Source of the DNA: Acidimicrobiales bacterium
GTDB taxonomy: Bacteria > Actinomycetota > Acidimicrobiia > Acidimicrobiales > Iamiaceae
DNA: 32,120 bases
Assembly (NCBI GenBank): GCA_025463365.1
Contig: JAOBWM010000181.1
Span: 1-32,120, forward strand
Direction: 5' to 3'
Shown here piece by piece: positions 1 through 8,333 of the stretch. Both the position numbers and the translations under genes were made by a program. Within the stretch, counting starts at the first letter, position 1; every line of letters starts with the position of its first letter. Under the pieces are notes generated by a model that saw only the letters and a program-made list of their open reading frames with translations, ran no database searches and had not been told where the DNA came from.

Positions 1-62
1 AGCTCGCCGCGCTGCGAGAGCTCGGTGGCGAGGTGGACGAGGAGCGCGGTGATGCGGAGCAT
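1..62 (-). CDS. Probable Flp/Tad pilin, 5' end only (runs off the window)
   Basis: Only about 20 codons are visible, beginning MLRITALLVHLATELS. The ATG at 62 follows a strong AGGAGG ribosome site about 4 bases upstream, so a real gene start is likely. It is the next minus-strand gene after tadC, where Flp pilins are commonly encoded, and a short amphipathic lead before the pilin hydrophobic segment would fit. The diagnostic pilin core lies outside the window, so the pilin call rests on position only. The 116 bases between tadC and this gene show no other gene. Confidence 0.5.
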   Translation of the reverse strand, partial: MLRITALLVHLATELSQRGE

Positions 63-178
63 GGGACCTCCTGGGTGCGGGCGCGAGCCCGGCGGACGAA
101 CGGGCGCCGACGGGCACCGAGGAGGCCGGCCGCCATCAGGACGGGACAGGCGAAACATGGAGGCGGATCGCCCCGGGT

Positions 179-946
179 TCAGGGGCCCAGCGAACCAAGC
201 GATGCGACCAAGACGGGCACCAGCGCGAGGAGGACGGCGGCCGGGAGGATGCAGCAGGCCAACGGGAACAGCATGGTCACGGGCAGCCGGCGGATCCTCT
301 CCTCCGCCTGGCGCCGGCGCCGATCCCTGGCGGTCGCGGACACCTCCCGCAACATCGGCAGCAGGGGGCTCCCGGTACGGACCGCGTCTCGCAGAGCGGA
401 CACGAGCTCGTGGCCCGCGGCGCCGAGGTCTCGGTCGAGGCCGAGGAGCGCGTCGTCGACGCTCGCCCCGTGGCGGGTGGCCGCGGCTGATCGGCCCAAT
501 GCGGATGCGAGCGCCGGGGGCGCTCGTGCCGCGATGAGCGACAGCGCGCTCCCGACCGGCAGGCCGGCCGATGCGGCCAGCACGAACAGGTCGATCAGCT
601 CGGGGAGGTCGTCGGCGCGCCGGCGCACCGCTCGGCCCCGCTGCGATCGGACGATGGCGAGCCGTGCGCCCACGACGGCCAGGACCGACAGCAAGGACCC
701 GGGTGGGCCGGCGGCGATCCCGCTCACGACGGCCACGGCGAGGAGCACCACGACGAACTGCTGTCGTACCGACCGGGCGCTCGGCGGCCGCACGGCGAAC
801 CGTCCGACGGGCACACCGACGGGCACACCGACGCCACGTCGCGCTTGGGCCCGACCGACTCCAGTCCGACGAGCCCCGAGCAGGCGCCCCGAGACCAGCA
901 CCGAACCGCCGGCGATGGCACCGATGACGACTTCGACCGCCGTCAT
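179..946 (-). CDS. tadC: Tad pilus inner-membrane platform protein TadC (T2SF domain)
   Basis: The 255-residue protein has an N-terminal membrane segment (TAVEVVIGAIAGGSVLVSG), further hydrophobic segments around residues 65-85, and a type II secretion F domain containing DLPELIDLFVLAASAGLPVGSA-like sequence. It ends in a hydrophobic stretch (LFPLACCILPAAVLLALVPV). This is typical of TadC/GspF proteins, which form the inner-membrane platform for Flp pilus assembly together with TadB. ATG 946 is chosen because it overlaps the tadB stop as ATGA, which indicates translational coupling. A longer open frame upstream of this ATG is only a shadow of tadB. It lies downstream of the insertion in cpaF, so its expression may be affected by polarity. 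Confidence 0.88.
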   Translation of the reverse strand: MTAVEVVIGAIAGGSVLVSGRLLGARRTGVGRAQARRGVGVPVGVPVGRFAVRPPSARSVRQQFVVVLLAVAVVSGIAAGPPGSLLSVLAVVGARLAIVRSQRGRAVRRRADDLPELIDLFVLAASAGLPVGSALSLIAARAPPALASALGRSAAATRHGASVDDALLGLDRDLGAAGHELVSALRDAVRTGSPLLPMLREVSATARDRRRRQAEERIRRLPVTMLFPLACCILPAAVLLALVPVLVASLGSLGP

Positions 947-1815
947 GTCGCCCTCCGGACGAGCGCCGCCATCCACCAGGCGCCGGCGGCATCGAACACC
1001 ACGCCCCCCATCACGCACGCCCACCCGCCCGGCGTGGCGAGCAGGGTGTGAGCCACGCGCGGGTCCGCCACAGCAACGGCGATCGAGAACCCGACAGGTG
1101 CGCACACCAGCACGACCGCGGAGGCGCGGGCCTGCGACGTGAGCGCGCGTTGCTCGCGGGCCTGGGCCTGACGCTCGCGAAGCGTCCGGGCGACCGCGTC
1201 GAGCGCATCGGCTTGGCCCGCTCCGACGAGCCCGGCCATGGCGAGGGCATCGACGACCAGCGCCGCACCCTCGGCCGGCGCGTCTCGGGCCCACGCCGCC
1301 AGCGCCCCGTCGAGCGGCATCCCACCGCGCGATCGCACCGCGGCCAGGCGGAGGCCGGGCCCGATCAGGCCACCGGGGGTACCCGCACGATCGACTGCTT
1401 GGCGTAGCGAGGCACCTGACCGGAGGGCCGCCGCCATCGCATCGACGGCGGCGATCAGCTCGACGTCCCACGAGCGATCCCGCCGCAGGATCCGCTGAGC
1501 GATCGGTCGCAGCGACACCGCCAGCGCGATCGTGGCCATGGCGGCGATCGGCGCGCGGACGACCAGCGCCGCGCCTGCGGCGGCAGCGGCGCTGACACAC
1601 CACGGCCAGGTCCGTGAAGGGTCCACGTCGAGATCCAGGGCGGCCAACGCGTCACCGAACCAGGACGGCGGCGTCGGCGCGACCCATCCCGGTCGGTCCA
1701 CCCTTGCTCGGGCGAGCCCGATCGCCTCGCGTCGCCGGCCCTCGGTCACGACCACGACTCCGAGCCCGACGAGGCCGATGAGCCCGATGAGGTCGAGCCC
1801 CACGGTGGCGTTCAC
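943..1815 (-). CDS. tadB: Tad pilus inner-membrane platform protein TadB (T2SF domain)
   Basis: The 290-residue protein starts with a membrane helix (VGLDLIGLIGLVGLGVVVV) and has a hydrophobic pair around residues 70-105. The following F-type domain contains VELIAAVDAMAAALRSGASL and DALAMAGLVGAGQADAL, and the protein ends with hydrophobic segments. This matches the TadB half of the TadB/TadC platform. GTG 1815 is chosen because it overlaps the cpaF stop as GTGA. The same frame stays open far upstream, antiparallel in meaning to cpaF, and that part is not coding. With tadC it forms a tightly overlapping set that would normally be co-transcribed with cpaE and cpaF from beyond 15250. Confidence 0.88.
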   Translation of the reverse strand: MNATVGLDLIGLIGLVGLGVVVVTEGRRREAIGLARARVDRPGWVAPTPPSWFGDALAALDLDVDPSRTWPWCVSAAAAAGAALVVRAPIAAMATIALAVSLRPIAQRILRRDRSWDVELIAAVDAMAAALRSGASLRQAVDRAGTPGGLIGPGLRLAAVRSRGGMPLDGALAAWARDAPAEGAALVVDALAMAGLVGAGQADALDAVARTLRERQAQAREQRALTSQARASAVVLVCAPVGFSIAVAVADPRVAHTLLATPGGWACVMGGVVFDAAGAWWMAALVRRAT

Positions 1816-2831
1816 GCCGCCTCCCCGTGCGCGCCGCCCTCGGTCGATGCCATCGGTGGGGGCCCGGCGCCTGGATCCCGCGCCCCGCGAGTCGGCGTGG
1901 CGCGGACGCCGTGGCGATCGGCCAGCCGGGCGACGGCTCGTCGGACGGAGCCGGCCTCGACCGCGTTGCGGTCCGGCGGGACGACCTCGGCGACCTCCAC
2001 CACCCAGCGCTCCCCATCGGCACCACGGGCCACGTGGACCACGAGGTCGACGGCCGCCGCGAGGTGATCCCGCACGGCGTCGAGCGAGAGCCCGACGCCG
2101 GCCATGAGCACGAGGGTCTCGAGGCGGCGGAGCGCGTCTTCCGCGCTGTTCGCGTGCACGGTGGACAGCGAGCCGTCGTGGCCCGTGTTCATCGCCTGGA
2201 CCATGTCGAGCGCTTCGGGCCCGCGCACCTCGCCGACGACCAAGCGGTCGGGCCGCATGCGCAAGGCGTTGCGCACGAGCTCCCGACACGACACCGCGCC
2301 CGTGCCCTCGGGCGACGCCGGGCGGGATTCGAGCCGCACGACGTGATCCGACGGCAGTCGGAGCTCGGCCGCGTCCTCGACCGTCACGATCCGCTCCCGG
2401 CGTGGGATCTCCTGGCCCAGCGCGTTGAGCAAGGTGGTCTTGCCCGAACCCGTCGCCCCACTGACGAGCACGTTCGCCCGTGCCCGTACGGCCCACCGCA
2501 GCAGCGCGACGACCGAGGGACCGGCGACGTCGGCGAGCTCGATGGGGCGAGCTGAGAAGCGCCGGATCGTGATGCAGGGACCGTCGACGGCGAGCGGCGG
2601 GACGACCACGTGCACCCGCGACCCGTCTGGGAGCCTGGCGTCGACCACCGGACTCGACGGATCGGCCCGCCGACCCGCCGGCGCCACGATCCGCTCCACG
2701 AGGAGATCCACCTCCGCACGGCCCAGCACGACCGATGTGCACTCGAGCTGCCCTCGCCGCTCGATCCAGACCGGCCCCGGCCCGTTGACCATGACATCGG
2801 TGACCGCGGGATCGGCCAGGAGCGGATCGAG
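1812..2831 (-). pseudogene. cpaF: cpaF/tadA pilus ATPase, 3' part (gene split by the casposon-like insertion)
   Basis: This part encodes the secretion-ATPase core. The sequence DPLLADPAVTDVMVNGPGPVW is typical of the CpaF family and precedes Walker A (SGATGSGKTTLL). After it come the Asp box (TVEDAAELRL), Walker B (RPDRLVVGEVRGPEAL) and the His box (MNTGHDGSLSTVHANSAEDA). All ATPase motifs are intact. The first 63 residues are missing here and lie at 14591-14402. The frame entering from the insertion contains no ATG or GTG before ATG 2792, so at best a 326-residue N-terminally truncated protein is made. Joining the two parts at the shared 16 bp gives a continuous 397-residue CpaF, a normal family length. 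Whether the truncated product works is unknown. Confidence 0.9.
2816..2831. repeat. Left copy of 16-bp target-site duplication (CCAGGAGCGGATCGAG)
   Basis: Identical to 14402-14417 and in the same orientation. Both copies lie in the cpaF codons for LDPLL, in the same reading frame on the minus strand. A direct repeat of about this length flanking an element is expected for staggered integration by Cas1-type casposases. It could also serve as the recombination core if excision occurs. Confidence 0.92.
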
Positions 2832-2835
2832 GGGA

Positions 2836-2864
2836 TAGGAGATAGGGCGAGGTTGACTGTCGTA
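2836..2864 (+). repeat. Left terminal inverted repeat of the casposon-like element
   Basis: Begins TAGGAGATAGGG and ends TGTCGTA. It matches the reverse complement of 14371-14399 over 29 ungapped positions with 18 identities. These concentrate in two blocks: nine bases TAGGAGATA plus two G, and a six-base TGTCGT near the inner end. The bipartite pattern suggests two contact sites for an end-binding protein. Four bases (GGGA) separate it from the left target copy. Confidence 0.75.
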
Positions 2865-2922
2865 GGGGGCCGGTATCTTGTGGGGAGCGCTCTGAGCGGA
2901 ACGCCGAAAGGTCGATGCGGTA

Positions 2923-3657
2923 ATGAATCACGAGGACTTCTCAGCAGTGGCCCGAGCGGCATCCAGGACCGTCACCGACCTGGACCACTCGGGTGCGCTC
3001 GCCGCTGCTCAGGAGATGGCCAAGGCCATGGCGTTCGTCGACACGGTGGACCACTCGGGTGCGCTCGCCGCTGCCCAGGAGATGGCCAAGGCCATGGCGT
3101 TCGTCGACACGGTGGACCACTCGGGTGCGCTCGCCGCTGCTCAGGAGATGGCCAAGGCCATGGCGTTCGTCGACACGGTGGACCACTCGGGTGCGCTCGC
3201 CGCTGCTCAGGAGATGACCAAGTCCGCGGCGTTCCTCGACGGCCTGGCTGATTCGGTGATCTGGTCGAGCGCCCTCGCGGGTCTGGCGCAGGAGATCGTC
3301 GAGTCGAACGACCTGGCAGGCGTGGGGCTCGTCGACGGTGACGCAACGGCTCGGTTCCCGGTCGGCGACGATGCAACGTTGGAGGTCGTCGCCGATCCGG
3401 TGCCATCGGACGCTGCTGCGATGGCGGTGCTTCTGGTCGTGCTTTGCGGCCTCACGGCGTGGGCCGTCCTCGATGCTGCGGGCGTCGCAGTCGCGAGTGG
3501 CGCTGAAGACGCTGCTGCCACGATTGGGATGGGACTGTCGCTCGTTCGTGGAGTGACCAACGATCATCCAGCCGTCGGCGGTGTTCTCGATCTGGCCACC
3601 TTGGCAAGCATCGTCTGGTGCGTATTCGTGTGGGTCCAGAAGCAGACCCAAAAGTAG
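2923..3657 (+). CDS. Repeat-containing membrane protein of unknown function (left-end cargo)
   Basis: The 244-residue protein starts MNHEDFSAVARAASRTVTDL and then has four tandem 22-residue units built on DHSGALAAAQEMAKAM, residues about 21-108. The fourth unit diverges in its second half. A linker follows, then two hydrophobic segments: AMAVLLVVLCGLTAWAVLDA around residue 170 and LATLASIVWCVFVWVQ near the C-terminus. Alanine-rich repeats with heptad-like spacing suggest helical packing or oligomerisation, and the C-terminal half suggests membrane anchoring. A GAAAGG sequence upstream may be the ribosome site. It reads inward from the left inverted repeat and converges with the next gene. I do not recognise the family. 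An effector or immunity role is possible only by its location among cargo genes. Confidence 0.75.
   Translation: MNHEDFSAVARAASRTVTDLDHSGALAAAQEMAKAMAFVDTVDHSGALAAAQEMAKAMAFVDTVDHSGALAAAQEMAKAMAFVDTVDHSGALAAAQEMTKSAAFLDGLADSVIWSSALAGLAQEIVESNDLAGVGLVDGDATARFPVGDDATLEVVADPVPSDAAAMAVLLVVLCGLTAWAVLDAAGVAVASGAEDAAATIGMGLSLVRGVTNDHPAVGGVLDLATLASIVWCVFVWVQKQTQK
2983..3246 (+). repeat. Four tandem 66-bp repeats inside the left-end membrane-protein gene
   Basis: Units begin with GACCACTCGGGTGCGCTCGC at 2983, 3049, 3115 and 3181, an exact 66-bp period. The first three are almost base-identical, for example differing as GCTGCTCAG versus GCTGCCCAG. The fourth departs after about 40 bases. The period is a multiple of three and keeps the frame, so copy number can change without breaking the gene. 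Confidence 0.95.
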
Positions 3658-3683
3658 AGCGCTCCCAGAAGCCCCAGCGCCTT

Positions 3684-4652
3684 TCAGAGCTCGCGGACTG
3701 GCTGCGCAGCGACTTCACCCAGAACCCGCTCAGCGTCTTCGACTAGAGCGCAGAGGCTCCTTGCGTAGCGGGCCCATTCGGCCGGATCGTCCCCGTCCTC
3801 CCACCGGACCGCTGACTCGAACTGGTACTCCATGGTGGCAGGGAGTCCGGCAGCGAGAACCTCGGCGATCTCTCGCGCCGCCTTGGACCGATGTGTTTCC
3901 CTGTGGAGGTACGGAAACTCGCTGAGGTCGTCGGGAAGCGGTGTCAGTTCGGTCGAGACCGACTGAAGCCTTGCTGCGATATCGGCGACCCAAGGATCAT
4001 CGCCAGCTACCGCCAGGGGGATCGGCAAACACTGGGTGGCGGCGATCGCCGAGGGACGGATCGCGGCGGAGAGTCCGCCGGGGTCCTCGTACACGTTCAC
4101 GTAGCGGACGACGTCGATCTCGGGTGAAGCGATCTGGTCGAGCCAGACGTCGCCCCAGTTGCGGCAGGGGTCAATCATCGAGCCAGGCAGGATCGCAACG
4201 TCCGGTCGCAGGCGCACACCAAAGAGGTAGAACTGCTCGCCCTTGCCGCCCTGGTCACGCATACGTCGGAGCATGTTGTGGACGGCCGACTCGTAGTTGC
4301 CGATGTGGAGAGCCTTGCTGCTCTGGCGAAGAGCCCATCCGTCGGCGTCCCCCATCATCCGCCGAATGTCGTCGGAAAGCGTTGCCGCGAAGTCAATGGG
4401 GGTCGGCCAGTCCTGGCGGGTGGTGGTGTGGAACCACATGACCTCGGCGGCGAAACCGTCTGACAGCACCGGGTCAGCCGGGTCCCCGGTGAACCGGAGG
4501 GCGTCCCCGAGATCGGCATTGTCGCCGCAGCCCGGACACCCGTGGGCGCTCTCCGCGTAGCGCTCGTACCACGCGAGGTCGACAATGCAGGTGTGACCAC
4601 ACCGATCGTGGCGCATCTGGCGATCCCGGTAGAAGTCGACCGGTCTGTCCAT
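3684..4652 (-). CDS. Uncharacterised zinc-ribbon protein, possibly with an ADP-ribosyltransferase-like fold
   Basis: The 322-residue protein starts at ATG 4652, behind a GAGGAAGG ribosome site. A longer frame upstream lacks such support. Near the N-terminus there is a four-cysteine pattern (C18xxxC22 and C39xxC42), a likely zinc site. The middle has WFHTTTRQDWP, then ALHIGNYESAVHNML, a strand-rich stretch (FYLFGVRLRPDVAIL), and YVNVYEDPGGLSAAIRPSAI. The order of an HT turn, an HIG-type motif and a later strand with an acidic residue recalls ADP-ribosyltransferase-like toxins, but I cannot confirm the fold by eye. It converges with the repeat protein upstream. Base composition seems less GC-rich than the flanking chromosome. 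Treat the function as unknown. Confidence 0.7.
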   Translation of the reverse strand: MDRPVDFYRDRQMRHDRCGHTCIVDLAWYERYAESAHGCPGCGDNADLGDALRFTGDPADPVLSDGFAAEVMWFHTTTRQDWPTPIDFAATLSDDIRRMMGDADGWALRQSSKALHIGNYESAVHNMLRRMRDQGGKGEQFYLFGVRLRPDVAILPGSMIDPCRNWGDVWLDQIASPEIDVVRYVNVYEDPGGLSAAIRPSAIAATQCLPIPLAVAGDDPWVADIAARLQSVSTELTPLPDDLSEFPYLHRETHRSKAAREIAEVLAAGLPATMEYQFESAVRWEDGDDPAEWARYARSLCALVEDAERVLGEVAAQPVREL

Positions 4653-4889
4653 CCCGCACCTTCCTCGATCGTGCCCGTCGAGGGCCGTCAATCGGTGGTG
4701 AGAGTAGCCAGTCGCCAGCGCAGAAGGCCGATGGGCGGAGACCCCGAAGTGTAAGGATCGGACAGTCCCGCCGGGCGTCAACGGCCATCATCCACACCCT
4801 TTGCGTAGGGGTTTCCCACGTTTCCGAGTTTCGCAGACGGGCATTTTCCCAAATCGCTGACCTGCGGCTTTGCAATGGATTGACGCTTG

Positions 4890-4914
4890 GTGCGAATTGC
4901 CGTTCGGTTCGCAC
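4890..4914 (-). terminator. Inverted repeat just past the polB stop, possible weak terminator
   Basis: GTGCGAA (4890-4896) and TTCGCAC (4908-4914) form a perfect 7-bp stem with an 11-base loop, five bases beyond the polB stop on the minus strand. No T run follows, so intrinsic termination is uncertain. The rest of 4653-4889 is unusually AT-rich for this window and shows no convincing gene. It probably holds the promoter of the zinc-ribbon gene. Confidence 0.4.
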
Positions 4915-4918
4915 GCAC

Positions 4919-7900
4919 TTATGGCATCGGTTTCACGGTTTGCAGGTAGCGGTGCAGGGCGGTGCGGTGCGACGGGATCCGGGGCACTGGTCCGAGCTGG
5001 TTGCGGGCGTGTTCGATGGCGTGGTCGGTGAGGGTCCTGCGGGCGTCGGGGTGGGGGCGGGTCCGGCCGCTGAGAGCTCGTTGAATTGTCCGTTGGCCGA
5101 TCCCGGTGGCTCGGGCCGTGGTACGGGTGGGGATGGTTCGCAGGACGGGCACGACGAGGCTGTCCCAGTCCTCGCTGGTCCGGTTCTCGTAGGTGGTGGT
5201 GTGGTCGTCGGTGCTGGTGCCTGTGGCCCGCTGCTCGAGGTCGTTGGCCTCTTTGCCGATGTAGGTGACGGGTTGGATGGCTTGGACGGGTCGTCGGCGC
5301 AGGAGCCCGGTGGTTTCGGGTCGTACGGGTCCGCCGTCGGGGGCGAGGGCCTTTGCTTCGGGGTGTGCGTGGTAGCGCGCGAGCAGGTGCCGGTAGGTGT
5401 GGACGTGAACGGTGCCGGGGCGCAGGGTGCCGTCGGCTTGTTTGGTGCGGATCCGGACGGGTTGTCCGGTGCGGCGGTCGGTCCAGTCGAGGTCGGTCCA
5501 GTTGGCGGGGTCTGGGTCGTAGGGGGCGATCGGTTGGGCACTACTGGGGTCGAGCGGGTCGGGGTGGGCGATGAGAAGGAAGTTGCCGGGTTTGATCTGG
5601 TCGGCGTACGGCAGGCCGCGGTTCATGTTGGCGAACCATCCGAGGGCTTCAGCGCTCGACACTGTGATCCGACTGACCGCGGGCAGGTCGAGCCAACCGG
5701 GCCCGGCTCCGGTCGGGTTGTGGAGGTGCTCCCAGGCGTGATCGATCCAGGCGCTGCCGGGGGCGGGGTTCATGAGATGCCCGAGCCCGTGCTCGGATCG
5801 CTTGATAATGCCGTTTGGGCCGGTGAGTTGGTAGCGCTTGGCGGAGATGGCGTAGCAGTCGATCCGTTGTTGGCGACGGGTGCCGTCCCGGTAGTTCTCG
5901 TCTTCGATGCGCAGGATCGAGCCGGGCACGGTGGCGGGGTTGTAAGGGTTGAGGGCTGCGAATCGTTCGGTGATCGCGCGGACCTGCTTCCAGGTGAGTG
6001 CTCGGACGGCCGGGGTGCCGTTGCGGGTGGTGGCGTTGCCGCCGGGGCATGCGATGGTGCCGCCTCGGGCGGTGGCGACGATGGCCATCGAGTCGGTGTC
6101 GCACATGGCGTAGGTGCCGCCGGCCTCGGTGACTGCGTGTTCGAGCAGGGCGAGCATGAGGCGGGCTGCGCCGGTGGTGGCGGCGGCGAGCGGTGGGAAG
6201 CAGAAGTCCCCGGGGGTTTCGGGGTTGGCGGTGGTGGTCGTGAATGGGGTGCCGTGGCCTGCGTGGACTTCGACGGTGACGGGGTTGGGCTCTCGGCGTC
6301 GGTCGAATTGGGCGAGGGTGCCGTATCCGGAGGCGTTGGCGAGCACTTTCAGGAATCCGCTGAGTCTCTGCCGCTCGCCATTGGGGAGGGTGGGGTCCGC
6401 GGCGGAGCGGTACCGGTGCTCGACGGCCGCAGTGAAGAAGTCTTCGGTGGTCGGGTCGATGGGGATCTGTCCGCAGAGCTGGGTGGGGGTGAGTCCGGCG
6501 GCGTGTCGTTCGGGGTTGAGTCGCCAGGCGGCGATGATCTCGGGGGTGGGTCCTCCGAGGAGGACGGCGGCGAGCACGTCGGCGAGGCAGTACCAGGAGG
6601 GTCGGGTGGATTGGTAGGGGTTGACGCCGATGCCGTGGGAGTCGGCGGCTTCGTCGTACCGGCCCCGGACCGGGAGGATCGCTCCGTTGGGGTTCACTTG
6701 GACAAGGGTGTGTAGCTGCGACCAGAGGTCTCGGGTGAAGCACTGTTCGGCGAGGTCGGGGGGCTGGGCGAGGGCCCGGACCTGGGCGGTCACGTCTTCA
6801 AGTGCCACGTGGTCGGCGCAGATGATCGGCCAGGAGCCCATGAGGGCGTGGCAGGTCATGTACATGGACCGGAAATCGCAGTAGACGACGGGGACCGCGA
6901 GGCGGCGTATCCGGCATTCGGACCGAGCCCCGTAGAACGCTTCCATGCCCCAGCCCATGACTTCGGCGGGGTAGTCGGGCAGGCGCTCGATGGTCGGGGT
7001 GATGCCCATCTTGCGCCAGTACTGCTTGCCGATGGTGGCGGCGGAGAACGTCCGTTCCGGGGGCAGGTCGATGGGGTGGCGGTGGTGCTCGACGTGGGTT
7101 GATCGCAGCAGGGCGGCGGTGGCGGCGACGTCTTCTCGGCAGTAGGTGAGATTGTCGGCCACGATGGTTCCGTGCTCGACGTCTCGTTTGTCGTAGGGGT
7201 CGCCGAATCGGGTCGATGCGGATTCGAGGGTGAGCCCCGGTTCGTCGGTGTGGGCGAAGGCGAGGGTACGGAGGTCGAGGAACTTGCCCCGGTAGTGCTG
7301 CGGTGCGTCTCGGGGTTGCGTGAAGTGGATCAGGGTTCGGTGCCCGTCGATGTTGTTGAGCACGACCCGGGGCCGGTACTTGTTTTCTGCCCCGTCGTGC
7401 TCCCAGAGGCGCAGCGAGATTCCGCCACGGGCCTTGCGGGCAGCCACGGCACCGGTGGCGATTCGGCTCAGGTCGAACGGCAGGTTGTACCCAACGATCA
7501 CGGCCTCGTGCTTGTACCCCCACTTCCAGAGCAGCAGTTCCACGAACTCCGCCCGTGACAGCAACTTGAGCTTGGTCGGCTTGCCCGGAGCGGTGTCGGC
7601 CTTGGCCTTCGCTGTGTAGGCCTCGATGGTGGCGTACCCCGCGGGGTCGCTGTCGGGAAGGTCGTCGGCGTAGAAGATGCCTTCCTCGACGCACACGGTC
7701 CCGGGCGTGGTCCGTCGATCGACGTAGAGCCGCCAGGCCCCGTACAGGAGACGTTGGGTCGCGTCGGTGGTGGCTTCGCAGTCGAAGACCAACGTCCGTT
7801 GCGGTGTGCGGCGGTGCTTCTGGTCGGGGCGCCACCGCGGGATACCACCTTCGGCGGTCGGGTCGGCGGTTGCTTCGACGGCCCAGGCCCGCACCGCTAC

Positions 7901-7936
7901 GGACAGGGGCTCGAAGACGGGATCGGGGTAGCTCAT
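4919..7936 (-). CDS. polB: Family B DNA polymerase with 3'-5' exonuclease and C-terminal HTH (casposon replicase)
   Basis: The 1005-residue protein has exonuclease motifs FDCEATTD (D52, E54), GYNLPFD (N151-D155) and YCRED (Y265, D269). Polymerase motif A is YCDFRSMY (D354), motif B is KVLANASGYG (K530-G539) and motif C is CDTDS (D613, D615). All catalytic acids are present, so it should synthesise and proofread DNA. A 390-residue C-terminal extension follows, ending in a helix-turn-helix around residues 935-970 (TARATGIGQRTIQRALSGR then RPHP) that resembles the Cas1 C-terminus. ATG 7936 is chosen because GAAAGG precedes it and the HNH gene ends 13 bases upstream. A longer frame into the HNH gene is a shadow. 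In casposons such a polymerase is proposed to copy the element during transposition. Confidence 0.93.
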   Translation of the reverse strand: MSYPDPVFEPLSVAVRAWAVEATADPTAEGGIPRWRPDQKHRRTPQRTLVFDCEATTDATQRLLYGAWRLYVDRRTTPGTVCVEEGIFYADDLPDSDPAGYATIEAYTAKAKADTAPGKPTKLKLLSRAEFVELLLWKWGYKHEAVIVGYNLPFDLSRIATGAVAARKARGGISLRLWEHDGAENKYRPRVVLNNIDGHRTLIHFTQPRDAPQHYRGKFLDLRTLAFAHTDEPGLTLESASTRFGDPYDKRDVEHGTIVADNLTYCREDVAATAALLRSTHVEHHRHPIDLPPERTFSAATIGKQYWRKMGITPTIERLPDYPAEVMGWGMEAFYGARSECRIRRLAVPVVYCDFRSMYMTCHALMGSWPIICADHVALEDVTAQVRALAQPPDLAEQCFTRDLWSQLHTLVQVNPNGAILPVRGRYDEAADSHGIGVNPYQSTRPSWYCLADVLAAVLLGGPTPEIIAAWRLNPERHAAGLTPTQLCGQIPIDPTTEDFFTAAVEHRYRSAADPTLPNGERQRLSGFLKVLANASGYGTLAQFDRRREPNPVTVEVHAGHGTPFTTTTANPETPGDFCFPPLAAATTGAARLMLALLEHAVTEAGGTYAMCDTDSMAIVATARGGTIACPGGNATTRNGTPAVRALTWKQVRAITERFAALNPYNPATVPGSILRIEDENYRDGTRRQQRIDCYAISAKRYQLTGPNGIIKRSEHGLGHLMNPAPGSAWIDHAWEHLHNPTGAGPGWLDLPAVSRITVSSAEALGWFANMNRGLPYADQIKPGNFLLIAHPDPLDPSSAQPIAPYDPDPANWTDLDWTDRRTGQPVRIRTKQADGTLRPGTVHVHTYRHLLARYHAHPEAKALAPDGGPVRPETTGLLRRRPVQAIQPVTYIGKEANDLEQRATGTSTDDHTTTYENRTSEDWDSLVVPVLRTIPTRTTARATGIGQRTIQRALSGRTRPHPDARRTLTDHAIEHARNQLGPVPRIPSHRTALHRYLQTVKPMP

Positions 7937-7949
7937 GGTGGGACGCCTT

Positions 7950-8333
7950 TCAGCGGTGTTGTTGCCAGCCGGGGCAGTGGAGGTCGAGAAGGGTTCGTTG
8001 GTGGCCGAGCAGCTCCGCCCAGCCCTGCACGGTGGATGCGATGGTTTGCCAGAAGGGGTGGGTCCAGAACTCGCAGAGCCGCCCGAGGAACGAGGCGACT
8101 CGGGCGAGGCAGTGCTCGACGGTTCCGAGCGGGGTGGCGGTGGTCGACGGTGGCGTGTCGATCCCGGCCGCTCGGAGGTCGTCGTGGGCGTCTTCGTGGC
8201 AGTTGTGGCAGAGCGGAACACCCAGTTCCTTGTCGAGGCGGGCGTGGTCGAGGTCTCGTCCGGACAGGTGGTGGAAGTCCACGGCAGGGTCACCGCAGCA
8301 GAAGCACGGCCCGAGCGACTTGGCGGTGGTCAT
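7950..8333 (-). CDS. HNH-type endonuclease
   Basis: The 127-residue protein carries an N-terminal zinc-binding pair (PCFCCGDPA), then DFHHLSGRDLD with adjacent histidines, and LCHNCHEDAHDD with the second CxxC and a histidine. This is a compact HNH (His-Me finger) nuclease core within residues 10-52. The remaining C-terminus is helical and tryptophan-rich. Its start ATG overlaps the stop of the upstream gene as ATGA, and its stop is 13 bases before polB, so it belongs to the replication operon. HNH nucleases are a common partner of Cas1 and PolB in casposons. Their exact role there is not established, and end-processing or target nicking would be guesses. Confidence 0.88.
   Translation of the reverse strand: MTTAKSLGPCFCCGDPAVDFHHLSGRDLDHARLDKELGVPLCHNCHEDAHDDLRAAGIDTPPSTTATPLGTVEHCLARVASFLGRLCEFWTHPFWQTIASTVQGWAELLGHQRTLLDLHCPGWQQHR

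Noticed and set aside
943-2931. One 662-residue protein covering tadB and upstream
   Set aside because: The part upstream of 1815 is the shadow of cpaF, whose motifs are in another frame; tadB starts at GTG 1815 by overlap.
2983-3246. Regular 66-bp repeats as a CRISPR array
   Set aside because: Units are contiguous with no unique spacers, keep a reading frame and encode an alanine-rich helical repeat.
4880-6715. Long glycine/valine-rich plus-strand open frame opposite polB
   Set aside because: It is antisense to conserved exonuclease and polymerase motifs and has the composition of a high-GC shadow frame.
7937-8293. N-terminal extension of PolB into the HNH gene
   Set aside because: The extension is Thr/Ser/Pro-rich shadow of the HNH gene; ATG 7936 has a ribosome site and sits 13 bases after the HNH stop.
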